DNA of 10,117 nt from Scytonema sp. UIC 10036 (lineage in GTDB: Bacteria > Cyanobacteriota > Cyanobacteriia > Cyanobacteriales > Nostocaceae). Position numbers and translations under genes: made by a program. Below are positions 1-5,956 of this stretch, piece by piece (the stretch's first letter is position 1; the number at the start of each line of letters is the position of its first letter). The stretch covers positions 1 through 10,117 of the forward strand of contig NZ_WJFC01000326.1 of assembly GCF_009725235.1 (NCBI RefSeq), read 5' to 3'. The notes beneath the pieces were generated by a model. The model saw only the letters and a program-made list of their open reading frames with translations, had not been told where the DNA came from and searched no databases.

Positions 1-44
1 TGTCTACCTTGTCTACCCCCTCTCCCTCACTCCCCCACACCTCC
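1..44. repeat. Low-complexity CTTGTCTACC / CCCTCTCCC tract inside GH65 frame
   Basis: The left edge holds two close copies of a TGTCTACCT-like unit followed by pyrimidine-rich CCCCCTCTCCCTC sequence. It belongs to the same family as the GACAAGGGG array at 3221-3310 (opposite orientation) and the CCCCCTTGT array at the right edge. Here it lies inside an open coding frame and reads as Ser-Thr-Leu-Ser-Thr-Pro-Ser-Pro-Ser-Leu-Pro. The true left boundary is outside the window. Confidence 0.55.
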
Positions 45-1607
45 ATCTCTTTCCAATGTTCGCCACAACAAACGGTGACAGTCGAAAAAATTATCACCGT
101 CTTCACGTCACGGGAAACAGAAACTCCTATTGCCACTGCCTTAAATAGATTGGATCGAGTACCCAGTTACAGTACTTTGTTAGCTGCTCACATTGCTGCT
201 TGGGAAAAAGTGTGGCAAGACAGCGATATTATTATTGAAGGCGATATAAAAGCTCAAATTGCCGTTCGCTACAACCTCTTCCAGTTACTTGCTGTTGCTC
301 CCTGTCATGACGATCGCGTCAGCATCCCTCCAAAAACACTTTCTGGTTTTCCCTATAGCGGGCATATTTTTTGGGACACAGACATTTTTATCCTACCCTT
401 CATGACTCTGACTCAACCTGCACTGGCGCGGAACTTGCTGACATATCGCTACCACACTATTGAAGGAGCAAGACGCAAGGCAAAAGAAGCTGGATATACA
501 GGTGCAATGTACGCTTGGGAAAGTGCCACAACTGGCGATGAAGTCACCCCCCGTTGGGTACCCACTCCACAAGGTGAGCCCATCCGTATTTGGTGCGGTG
601 ATATTGAAGTGCATATCAGCACTGACGTAGCTTATGCTGTTTGGCACTACTGGTTGTATACGGGTGATGATGAATGGATGAGAGATCGCGGTGCTGAAAT
701 TATTCTAGATACAGCTAAGTTTTGGGAAAGTCGAGTTGAGTGGAACCCAGAGCGCAATTGTTATGATATCCGTGATGTCATTGGACCCGATGAAAATCAC
801 GATCGCGTAGATAATAACGCCTTTACCAATTTAATGGTACAGTGGCATTTACAATCGGCTTTAGCTCTATGGGATTGGTTGTGCCAAGCTTACCCTGACA
901 AATCAGCACAACTGAAAACAAAACTTGATTTGGAAGCAGAACGGTTTGAAAAGTGGGCGTGGATTGCCAAAAAACTTTATGTCAATCAAGATCCGCACAC
1001 TGGTTTAATGGAACAATTTGAGGGTTTCTTCCAACTTGAAGATGTCAACTTAGCTGAATACGAACCTCGGACAAAATCAATGCAAAGTCTTTTGGGAATT
1101 GAAGCCACAAACCAAAAGCAAATTCTCAAGCAGCCAGATGTATTGATGCTCATGTATTTATTGCGCGAGCGCTACGACCAAAACATTTTGCAAACCAACT
1201 GGAACTACTACAGCCCCCGTACCGATCACAGCTACGGTTCCTCCTTAGGTCCTGCAATTCACGCCATTCTTGCTTGCGACTTAAATCAAACAGCAGAAGC
1301 TTACACCCATTTTATGCGAGCCGCGTTAGTTGATTTAGAAGATGTGCGCGGTAACGCCGCAGAAGGAGTTCATGCTGCGAGTGCGGGTGGAGTTTGGCAA
1401 GCAGTCGTCTTTGGGTTTGGAGGAGTCCGCATGACTCAATTTGGTCCTGTTGCTTGTCCCAATCTTCCTCAAGGTTGGACTCGCCTCAAGTTCCGCTTGA
1501 ACTGGCACAACGAATGGTATGAGTTTGATTTAACGAGTGGCGATCGACTTGGGGAAACAACGGTACAAGAAGAACAAACAGCAGTCTTGGTAGAGGCGGC
1601 TGCTTAA
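1..1607 (+). CDS. Glycoside hydrolase family 65 protein (probable disaccharide phosphorylase), 5' end cut by window edge
   Basis: The reading frame is open to the left edge (codons start at position 3), so the gene begins outside the window. About 532 residues are visible of a family usually near 750-800; most of the N-terminal beta-sandwich domain is missing. Numbering from the codon at 9: the catalytic (alpha/alpha)6 barrel starts near residue 80. SGHIFWDTDIFILPF (117-131), YRYHTIEGARRKA (147-159) and MYAWESATTGDEVTP are typical GH65 blocks. GPDENHDRVDNNAFTN (259-274) holds the expected general acid Glu262. KQPDVL (374-379) and YGSSLG (409-414) match the phosphate-binding region of GH65 phosphorylases, so phosphorolysis of an alpha-linked glucose disaccharide (trehalose, maltose or kojibiose type) is more likely than hydrolysis. 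The exact substrate cannot be read from the sequence. The first roughly 15 codons are low-complexity Ser/Thr/Pro/Leu from a CTTGTCTACC-type repeat, apparently an in-frame insertion in the N-terminal domain. The gene ends with TAA at 1605-1607. Confidence 0.9.
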   Translation, partial: STLSTPSPSLPHTSISFQCSPQQTVTVEKIITVFTSRETETPIATALNRLDRVPSYSTLLAAHIAAWEKVWQDSDIIIEGDIKAQIAVRYNLFQLLAVAPCHDDRVSIPPKTLSGFPYSGHIFWDTDIFILPFMTLTQPALARNLLTYRYHTIEGARRKAKEAGYTGAMYAWESATTGDEVTPRWVPTPQGEPIRIWCGDIEVHISTDVAYAVWHYWLYTGDDEWMRDRGAEIILDTAKFWESRVEWNPERNCYDIRDVIGPDENHDRVDNNAFTNLMVQWHLQSALALWDWLCQAYPDKSAQLKTKLDLEAERFEKWAWIAKKLYVNQDPHTGLMEQFEGFFQLEDVNLAEYEPRTKSMQSLLGIEATNQKQILKQPDVLMLMYLLRERYDQNILQTNWNYYSPRTDHSYGSSLGPAIHAILACDLNQTAEAYTHFMRAALVDLEDVRGNAAEGVHAASAGGVWQAVVFGFGGVRMTQFGPVACPNLPQGWTRLKFRLNWHNEWYEFDLTSGDRLGETTVQEEQTAVLVEAAA

Positions 1608-1616
1608 TTTCACTCG

Positions 1617-1630
1617 TTTGTAGTTGCGCT
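1617..1630. repeat. Partial copy of dispersed TTTGTAGTTGCGCT repeat
   Basis: TTTGTAGTTGCGCT begins 10 bases after the GH65 stop codon. Its reverse complement AGCGCAACTACAAA is found exactly at 1850-1863, so the two copies are inverted relative to each other about 220 bases apart. Words of this type are common dispersed intergenic repeats in filamentous cyanobacteria (recalled, not searched). Confidence 0.5.
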
Positions 1631-1684
1631 GTCTTCGCCCTTGATACCAAATACACCACGTCATGTGGGAAAACGACGAGTTAC

Positions 1685-1726
1685 GAAGTTGATAAATCAC
1701 TCTAAGCCGACTGATTTATCAACTTC
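1685..1726. repeat. 15-bp perfect inverted repeat (stem-loop)
   Basis: GAAGTTGATAAATCA (1685-1699) and TGATTTATCAACTTC (1712-1726) are exact reverse complements separated by a 12-base loop. It lies 77 bases after the GH65 stop. No T-run follows on either strand, so it is not a textbook intrinsic terminator, though it could still end or protect the GH65 transcript. It could also be the core of a small palindromic mobile repeat. The symmetry is certain; the role is inferred. Confidence 0.6.
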
Positions 1727-1824
1727 ATTATCTAAGTTGGCGTAAATAATCCTTACTGCCCACCGTTCGATATTGTGAGGCATAGCCCTACCTACTTTCA
1801 AGTCGGTGCAAATAATCTTTTTGC

Positions 1825-1863
1825 TTTGTAGTTGGAACGCATGCGCTGAAGCGCAACTACAAA
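1825..1863. repeat. Inverted repeat TTTGTAGTTG / CAACTACAAA
   Basis: The arms at 1825-1834 and 1854-1863 are perfect 10-bp complements. Between them GCGC-TGAA-GCGC (1843-1854, touching the right arm) forms a smaller stem with a four-base loop. It looks like a dispersed palindromic cyanobacterial repeat and shares its arm with the word at 1617-1630. Confidence 0.5.
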
Positions 1864-1886
1864 CAATATTAAGTTTTATCATAAAA

Positions 1887-1892
1887 TATAAT
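1887..1892 (+). promoter_or_regulatory. Possible -10 box for the egt cluster
   Basis: TATAAT occurs in an AT-rich stretch about 120 bases upstream of the egtC start. No good TTGACA-like -35 box is found 16-18 bases upstream, so this is only a candidate. It is the best -10-like hexamer I noticed in the gap before the plus-strand cluster. Confidence 0.25.
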
Positions 1893-2010
1893 TTGTGATG
1901 CAAGCAGAGAAAGCCTCAAGGGCAAATAGCACTGTAAATTTATCGCTAATTCAGGAAATTCTCAGCACATCAACCTAATTTTGAAATTGTGGAGCACAAA
2001 TTCCCCGCTT

Positions 2011-2799
2011 ATGTGCCGATTACTTGCTTATCTCGGTTCCCCTATTTCTCTTGAACCTTTATTATATCAACCCGACCATTCACTGATAGTTCAAAGCTAC
2101 AAACCACGTGAAATGCTGTCTGGTGTGGTTAATGCCGATGGCTTTGGTGTTGGTTGGTATCATTCTCGTCACCAGACCGAACCATTCATCTACAAAAATA
2201 CACTACCCATTTGGAATGATATTAACCTACCAAGCCTCAGCCGTTACATAGAATCGGGATGTGCGATCGCTTACATTCGCAGTGCTACCCCCGGTCAAGC
2301 ATTAGATTTTAGTAACTCTCAACCGTTTCAGTATCAGAATCTGTTATTTATCCATAATGGTAGAATTGACAAATTCCGGCAAACTCTCTACAGACCCATA
2401 CGCAGTCAATTAAATGATGAAATTTACAAATGGATTGGTGGAAATACAGATTCAGAACATATTTTTGCTTTAGTGCTCAACCAGTGGTTAGCTAATCCAG
2501 GTAAAAGTTTAGAGCAAGCTTTACACATAACATTACTCGAGTTAACAGAGTTAGCACAAAGCCATCAAACCTATGTCCTTGCCAATATCATCATCAGTGA
2601 TGGAAAACGCTTAATTGCTTCTCGCTTTGGGACAAAATCACCTGCGCCATCCCTTTACTGGTTGTGTAACGATCCAACTTTTCCCAACTCTACCATTGTT
2701 GCATCTGAACCGCTATTCACTGGTAACTGGATTCCTTTTGAAGAAAATAGCATCCTCAGTGTCGGAGAAAATTGTGATATCAGAATCGAGCACATCTAA
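2011..2799 (+). CDS. egtC: Ergothioneine biosynthesis protein EgtC (class II glutamine amidotransferase fold)
   Basis: This is a probable gamma-glutamyl-hercynylcysteine sulfoxide hydrolase, which removes glutamate from the EgtB product in ergothioneine synthesis. The start is set by the family: class II (Ntn-type) amidotransferases need Cys at position 2, exposed after Met removal, and the ATG at 2011 gives MCRLLAYLG. An in-frame TTG at 1981 would bury that Cys. No strong ribosome site sits just upstream. Visible blocks are NADGFGVGWY (41-50), IRSATPG (89-95), HNGRID (115-120) and GNTDSEH (144-150), all typical of the glutaminase domain and its substrate pocket. The product is 262 residues, normal for EgtC, and cytosolic (no signal peptide or membrane helix). 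Its 3' end overlaps the proposed egtB start by 26 bases, suggesting translational coupling. The egtB and egtD neighbours make the assignment firm over other YafJ-like amidotransferases. Its presence implies gamma-glutamylcysteine rather than free cysteine as the sulfur donor; this is inferred. Confidence 0.88.
   Translation: MCRLLAYLGSPISLEPLLYQPDHSLIVQSYKPREMLSGVVNADGFGVGWYHSRHQTEPFIYKNTLPIWNDINLPSLSRYIESGCAIAYIRSATPGQALDFSNSQPFQYQNLLFIHNGRIDKFRQTLYRPIRSQLNDEIYKWIGGNTDSEHIFALVLNQWLANPGKSLEQALHITLLELTELAQSHQTYVLANIIISDGKRLIASRFGTKSPAPSLYWLCNDPTFPNSTIVASEPLFTGNWIPFEENSILSVGENCDIRIEHI
2763..2767 (+). promoter_or_regulatory. Ribosome binding site deciding the egtB start
   Basis: A CGGAGA core lies inside the end of egtC, six bases before GTG at 2774. 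Of the two GTG codons available in this frame (2759 and 2774), only 2774 has a properly spaced Shine-Dalgarno. It also leaves about eight residues before the first helix of the DinB domain. Confidence 0.5.
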
Positions 2800-3379
2800 T
2801 TTAAAAGAAACAATTTATAGTGCATACCATCAATGTCGCACTAAAACCCTTACCCTATTTGAAGAAATTGATGAAGTTACCTTTTGTCAGCAAGCTCATG
2901 CGGACTTTAGCCCTGTTGGGTGGCACTTAGGACATATTGCGTATACTGAGTCCTTATGGCTGTTAGAACACACGGCAGGTTTTCCATGCTTGTTTCCACA
3001 GTACCGGAAGTTGTTTGCAGCTGATGGCTTGCCAAAAATAGAGCGAGTCAAATTACCCAGCTTAGAAGCAATTCGTTATTACTTAGATACTGTTAGAGAC
3101 AAAGTTTTACACTATTTGGAAGTAGCCCCTTTCGATAAGCAAGATCGTCTTTGGCATTTCATACTACAGCACGAAAGTCAACACTGTGAAATTGCTACTT
3201 TTGTGTTGGAAATTCTGAAGAGGGACAAGGGGGACAAGGGGGACAAGGGGGACAAGGGGACAAGGGGGACAAGGGGGACAAGGGAGACAAGGGGGACAAG
3301 GGGACAAGGGAGAGAGAGGAAAACTAATACCCAATGCCCAATGCCCAATGCCCAATGCCCAATGCCCAGACATGATTAA
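2774..3379 (+). CDS. egtB: EgtB N-terminal half: DinB-type iron-binding domain of ergothioneine sulfoxide synthase (frame broken by repeats)
   Basis: This encodes the DinB-like four-helix half of EgtB, the non-heme Fe(II) enzyme that joins hercynine to gamma-glutamylcysteine (or cysteine) using O2. From the GTG at 2774 the domain covers residues 10-149. SPVGWHLGH (46-54) and LQHESQHCE (131-139) carry the expected three-histidine iron site: His51, His133 and His137. The DNA then enters a tandem array at 3221, read as a Gly-X-Y-like linker (DKG, TRG units). The frame runs through the ATGCCCA heptamers and stops at 3377, just inside the next frame. A normal EgtB of 400-450 residues continues into an FGE-sulfatase domain, which here follows at once but in another frame. 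This is therefore half of a split or frameshifted egtB. It could be a separate subunit, a phase-off state or an assembly artefact. The start overlaps egtC by 26 bases. Confidence 0.8.
   Translation: MISESSTSNLKETIYSAYHQCRTKTLTLFEEIDEVTFCQQAHADFSPVGWHLGHIAYTESLWLLEHTAGFPCLFPQYRKLFAADGLPKIERVKLPSLEAIRYYLDTVRDKVLHYLEVAPFDKQDRLWHFILQHESQHCEIATFVLEILKRDKGDKGDKGDKGTRGTRGTRETRGTRGQGRERKTNTQCPMPNAQCPMPRHD
3221..3310 (+). repeat. GGGGGACAA tandem array (ten GACAAG units) in egtB linker
   Basis: GACAAG cores start at 3224, 3233, 3242, 3251, 3259, 3268, 3277, 3286, 3295 and 3303. The spacings are 9,9,9,8,9,9,9,9,8. Eight-base units come from one missing G and each shifts the reading phase, while nine-base units keep it. 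The array sits exactly between the two EgtB domains. On the minus strand it reads CCCCCTTGT, the same unit as the array at the right edge of the window. Confidence 0.9.
3330..3369 (+). repeat. ATGCCCA heptamer array (five copies) in egtB linker
   Basis: Five exact ATGCCCA units follow a degenerate ACCCA and end in a G; the exact units span 3334-3368. This is a short tandemly repeated heptamer of the type known in Nostoc/Calothrix-like genomes. Three units (21 bases) contain no stop in any phase, so copy number changes shift the frame without ending it. The FGE half starts directly after the array. Confidence 0.9.
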
Positions 3380-4106
3380 GATTCCATCTGGGGAGTTTGA
3401 GATGGGAAACAATTCAATAGATGCGCTAGATAATGAACGTTCAGCACATCAAGTTTATCTAGATACATATTGGATCGATCGCTATCCTGTAACTCGCCGA
3501 CAGTATAAAGTATTTATGGAGGCAGGAGGTTATCAAAATCCGCAATGGTGGTCAAAAGCGGGTTGGGAGTGGCTGCAAACTGAGCAAGTTACACAACCAC
3601 TTTACTGGTGTAGCGATCGCCGTAAGGAAAAACACCCAGTTTGTGGTATCAGTTGGTATGAAGCAGAAGCTTATTCACGATTTGTAGGGAAACGATTACC
3701 TACAGAAGCGGAGTGGGAAAAGGCAGCTAGTTGGGATGCTCAGTTGAAAAGTTGTCTGTTATACCCTTGGGGAAATCGAGAACCCATGCGACAACTTTGC
3801 AATCACAATAGTTTTAACAAAGGAACAACCCCTGTAGATGCCTTTCCTGATGGACAAAGTGCATATGGTTTGTACGATACTCTAGGTAATGTTTGGGAAT
3901 GGACGGCGACTTGGTTTGATAGTTATCCAGGTTTCCAAAGTTATCCGTATATAGGATATTCCCAAGTTTATTTTGACCAACAGCATCGTGTTTTAAAAGG
4001 TGGTAGTTGGGCAACACGTCCTTGGGCATTGCGCTGTAGTTTTCGTAACTGGTATCATCCTCATATCCGCCAAATTCTGGCAGGATTTCGCTGTGTTAGT
4101 CTTTGA
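3372..4106 (+). CDS. egtB: EgtB C-terminal half: FGE-sulfatase domain of ergothioneine sulfoxide synthase
   Basis: This is the formylglycine-generating-enzyme-like half of EgtB, which builds most of the substrate-binding wall over the iron in the DinB half. MIKIPSGEFEMG opens the domain as in fused EgtB proteins. Other signatures are WIDRYPVTRRQYKVFM, HPVCGISWYEAEAYSRFVGKRLPTEAEWEKAA, YGLYDTLGNVWEWT, RVLKGGSW and the terminal GFRCVSL. The length of 244 residues is a complete FGE domain. The ATG at 3372 coincides with the domain start; an in-frame ATG at 3348 lies inside the heptamer array. No Shine-Dalgarno is seen before 3372, which argues against an independently evolved gene and for the broken half of one egtB. 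The frame is open back to 3219 through both arrays, so a -1 or +2 change anywhere in the tract would fuse it to the DinB half. Standalone FGE-family proteins exist, but the egt context makes EgtB the best reading. Confidence 0.82.
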   Translation: MIKIPSGEFEMGNNSIDALDNERSAHQVYLDTYWIDRYPVTRRQYKVFMEAGGYQNPQWWSKAGWEWLQTEQVTQPLYWCSDRRKEKHPVCGISWYEAEAYSRFVGKRLPTEAEWEKAASWDAQLKSCLLYPWGNREPMRQLCNHNSFNKGTTPVDAFPDGQSAYGLYDTLGNVWEWTATWFDSYPGFQSYPYIGYSQVYFDQQHRVLKGGSWATRPWALRCSFRNWYHPHIRQILAGFRCVSL

Positions 4107-4132
4107 GAACGCAGGGGGCAGAGGGCAGAGGT
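4107..4132 (+). repeat. GCAGGGGGCAGAGGGCAGAG low-complexity repeat after egtB
   Basis: A GGGCAGA-type repeat starts four bases after the egtB stop. It is a common short intergenic repeat in filamentous cyanobacteria (recalled, not searched) and seems to carry no coding role. Confidence 0.5.
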
Positions 4133-4156
4133 GAATATAATAGGAAGTGCGATCGC

Positions 4157-4184
4157 ATGGGATTTTGCTCCTCAAATATCCCAT
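4157..4184. repeat. Stem-loop between egtB and the MFS gene
   Basis: ATGGGAT (4157-4163) pairs with ATCCCAT (4178-4184). The inner TTTG (4164-4167) pairs with CAAA (4173-4176), leaving a CTCCT loop and one bulged T. That gives 11 base pairs, next to a HIP1 octamer (4149-4156). No T-run follows. It could act as a transcript processing site, attenuator or weak terminator before the transporter. If the transporter started at GTG 4131 it would be coding, which I think unlikely. Confidence 0.45.
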
Positions 4185-4229
4185 AGGTTACAATTTTCTG
4201 TGATTTTCGCTACAAAAAAACAAGCAATC

Positions 4230-5810
4230 ATGGTCGAAGCAAAGCTGGTTCAGCAGGAAAATGCACCAAGTTTCGTGCAAAATCAAGTTGGACATTGGGT
4301 GCTACTATCAACAATTTTTGCCTCAAGTATGGCTTTTATCGATGCCTCCGCGCTAAACGTTGCCCTCCCTGCTTTACAGAGCAATCTTGGAGCAACTGGC
4401 GTGGAATTGCTGTGGATTGTGAACGCCTACTTACTCATGCTCGCCGCCCTCATCTTAGTGGGCGGTTCCCTTGGCGATCAACTAGGGCGAAAAAAGGTAT
4501 TTGCTATTGGCATTTGCCTGTTTATACTGGCTTCACTGGCTTGTGGTTTCGCCCCAAGTACCAAATTTTTGATTGCAGCACGCATATTCCAAGGTATCGG
4601 GGGTGCAATGATGATTCCGGGAAGTCTCGCTATCATCACTGCCTATTTTGAGCCAGAACATCGTGGCGGAGCGATCGGAACGTGGTCGGCAGCAACGACA
4701 ATTGTGACAGTAGCCGGACCGGTTCTGGGGGGCTTGCTATCAGATGCCGGATTTTGGCGTGGAGTTTTCCTAATCAACTTACCTATAGGAATCACGACGT
4801 TACTCATCCTCTACTTGAAAGTTCCAGAAAGTCGGAACGAACAAGCTTCTGTAAAAATAGATTACCTGGGTGCAATTCTTGCCACTTTAGGATTGGCAGG
4901 TTTGACATACGGTTTTATCTCCCTACACGATTTTGGCATTCACGATCCGCGCATTTATGGAACATTAAGTGGGGGTGCGATCGCGCTCTTGGCTTATGTC
5001 TTAGTCGAAGCACGTTCTGCCCATCCAATGATGCCTCTGCACCTTTTTAAATCGCGTACCTTTAGTGGCACTAACCTGTTAACTTTATTTCTCTATGGAG
5101 CATTGAGTGTCGGGACTTTCTTCTTGTGTCTCAATTTAGTCCAAGCACAGGGTTACAGCCAGTCAATTGCTGGATTGGCTGACATGCCATTTGCATTACT
5201 ATTAAGTGGGTTGTCTCCTTGGGCTGGTGAGTTGGCAGATCGTTACGGTCCCCGCATACCGCTGATTGTTGGTCCTTTTCTCGCTGGGCTTGGTTTTCTG
5301 TTGATGGCTTTCGTAGGTTTGACACGCGGGGCTTCCGAATATTGGACAACTTTCTTTCCGGGCATTGTTGTCTTTGGGTTGGGTATGGCAATTACAGTGG
5401 CTCCGTTGACGACTGCTGTAATGGGTTCAGTCGGAACAGATTATGCAGGAACTGCATCGGGAATTAATAATGCAGTCTCGCGGACGGCTGGGGTGCTGGC
5501 GATCGCAATCGTTGGTTCCCTAGCGCTGTCTACCTATTCACTTTCATTACAAGAGCATACAACCTGTATTCACCTGTCCCATGCTGCACGGCTTCTACTA
5601 CAATCTCAAGCCAGACAACTCGGTCAGATAGCACCCATTGTTGGGGTTTCACCGGAAAATGTGGATGCTGTGGAAACAGCAGTCAAACTTGCTTTCGTTG
5701 ATACTTTCAAATTGGTAATGATAATATGTGCCGGATTAGCTTGGTTGAGTGCAGTAATGGCAGCACTGTTAGTTGAGAATCCCCCTAAGGAACAGGCGAA
5801 TGGGGAGTAG
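4230..5810 (+). CDS. DHA2-family MFS transporter (14 membrane helices), candidate ergothioneine-linked carrier
   Basis: This is an inner-membrane proton-coupled drug/metabolite exporter of the major facilitator superfamily. From the ATG at 4230 it has 526 residues, normal for DHA2. FIDASALNVALPALQ (36-50) is the helix 1 signature, GSLGDQLGRKKVF (79-91) is MFS motif A, RIFQGIGGAMMIPGS (118-132) is motif B-like, and AGPVLGGLLSD (162-172) is antiporter motif C. Hydrophobic segments continue to the C-terminus, consistent with 14 helices. Start choice: GTG 4131 would add 33 residues translated from a repeat and a stem-loop, while 4230 leaves a typical short hydrophilic N-terminus, although neither has a strong ribosome site. 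It lies 123 bases after the EgtB FGE half and 146 bases before egtD on the same strand, so transport of ergothioneine or an intermediate is a reasonable guess. DHA2 proteins also export drugs, and substrate cannot be read from sequence. Confidence 0.88.
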   Translation: MVEAKLVQQENAPSFVQNQVGHWVLLSTIFASSMAFIDASALNVALPALQSNLGATGVELLWIVNAYLLMLAALILVGGSLGDQLGRKKVFAIGICLFILASLACGFAPSTKFLIAARIFQGIGGAMMIPGSLAIITAYFEPEHRGGAIGTWSAATTIVTVAGPVLGGLLSDAGFWRGVFLINLPIGITTLLILYLKVPESRNEQASVKIDYLGAILATLGLAGLTYGFISLHDFGIHDPRIYGTLSGGAIALLAYVLVEARSAHPMMPLHLFKSRTFSGTNLLTLFLYGALSVGTFFLCLNLVQAQGYSQSIAGLADMPFALLLSGLSPWAGELADRYGPRIPLIVGPFLAGLGFLLMAFVGLTRGASEYWTTFFPGIVVFGLGMAITVAPLTTAVMGSVGTDYAGTASGINNAVSRTAGVLAIAIVGSLALSTYSLSLQEHTTCIHLSHAARLLLQSQARQLGQIAPIVGVSPENVDAVETAVKLAFVDTFKLVMIICAGLAWLSAVMAALLVENPPKEQANGE

Positions 5811-5901
5811 GGAGAGAGCGAAAGGGTGAGGCGATCGCTATTACTTTATCCTACCGTTAAATAGAAAAGGCAGCCTTTCTGCTTAAATTTTGTTAACACC
5901 C

Positions 5902-5927
5902 CTTTCAACTTGATTTCATGTTGAAAG
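5902..5927. promoter_or_regulatory. 8-bp inverted repeat upstream of egtD (possible operator or leader hairpin)
   Basis: CTTTCAAC (5902-5909) and GTTGAAAG (5920-5927) are exact complements separated by ten bases, 29 bases before the egtD start codon. Two GTTAAC palindromes flank it (about 5892 and 5942). The size and position suit a dimeric repressor/activator site or a 5' leader hairpin. No regulator family is recognised. Confidence 0.4.
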
Positions 5928-5947
5928 TACCAACCGCCCAAGTTAAC

Positions 5948-5952
5948 GGAGG
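5948..5952 (+). promoter_or_regulatory. Strong ribosome binding site of egtD
   Basis: A perfect GGAGG ends four bases before the ATG at 5957. It is the strongest ribosome site in the window and fixes the egtD start. Confidence 0.75.
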
Positions 5953-5956
5953 ATAA

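Larger units (their letters stand above)
1608..2010. other. Repeat-rich intergenic gap between GH65 gene and egtC
   Basis: No convincing gene is seen on either strand. The gap holds a 14-base TTTGTAGTTGCGCT copy right after the GH65 stop, a long perfect inverted repeat (1685-1726), a second inverted repeat built from the same TTTGTAGTTG word (1825-1863), and an AT-rich stretch (1864-1900) that may carry the promoter of the egt cluster. The one minus-strand frame across 1697-1903 is explained by the inverted repeats and resembles no protein I know. Confidence 0.6.

Noticed and set aside
1697..1903. Minus-strand frame of 68 codons in the gap before egtC
   Set aside because: It is made of the inverted repeats, has no family resemblance and no ribosome site; most likely chance.
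1981..2010. Upstream TTG start for egtC
   Set aside because: It would put ten residues before the nucleophile Cys that must be residue 2 in class II amidotransferases.
2615..2773. Longer N-terminus for the DinB half starting inside egtC
   Set aside because: The extra residues are an out-of-frame reading of conserved egtC sequence; GTG 2774 has a well-placed ribosome site.
3221..3369. Tandem arrays considered as a CRISPR or origin
   Set aside because: Units are 7-9 bases with no unique spacers, inside a coding gene; no DnaA-box cluster is seen.
3164..3412. Minus-strand Pro/Cys-rich frame over the repeat arrays
   Set aside because: Pure repeat translation (CPPCPPCP) in the complement of egtB; no start signal or homology.
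4131..4229. GTG 4131 as start of the MFS gene
   Set aside because: The extension is translated from a HIP1 site and a stem-loop and has no counterpart in DHA2 transporters. A purine-rich stretch upstream is the only point in its favour.
4295..5391. Several out-of-frame ORFs inside the transporter gene on both strands
   Set aside because: Shadows of the MFS reading frame with no recognisable domain.
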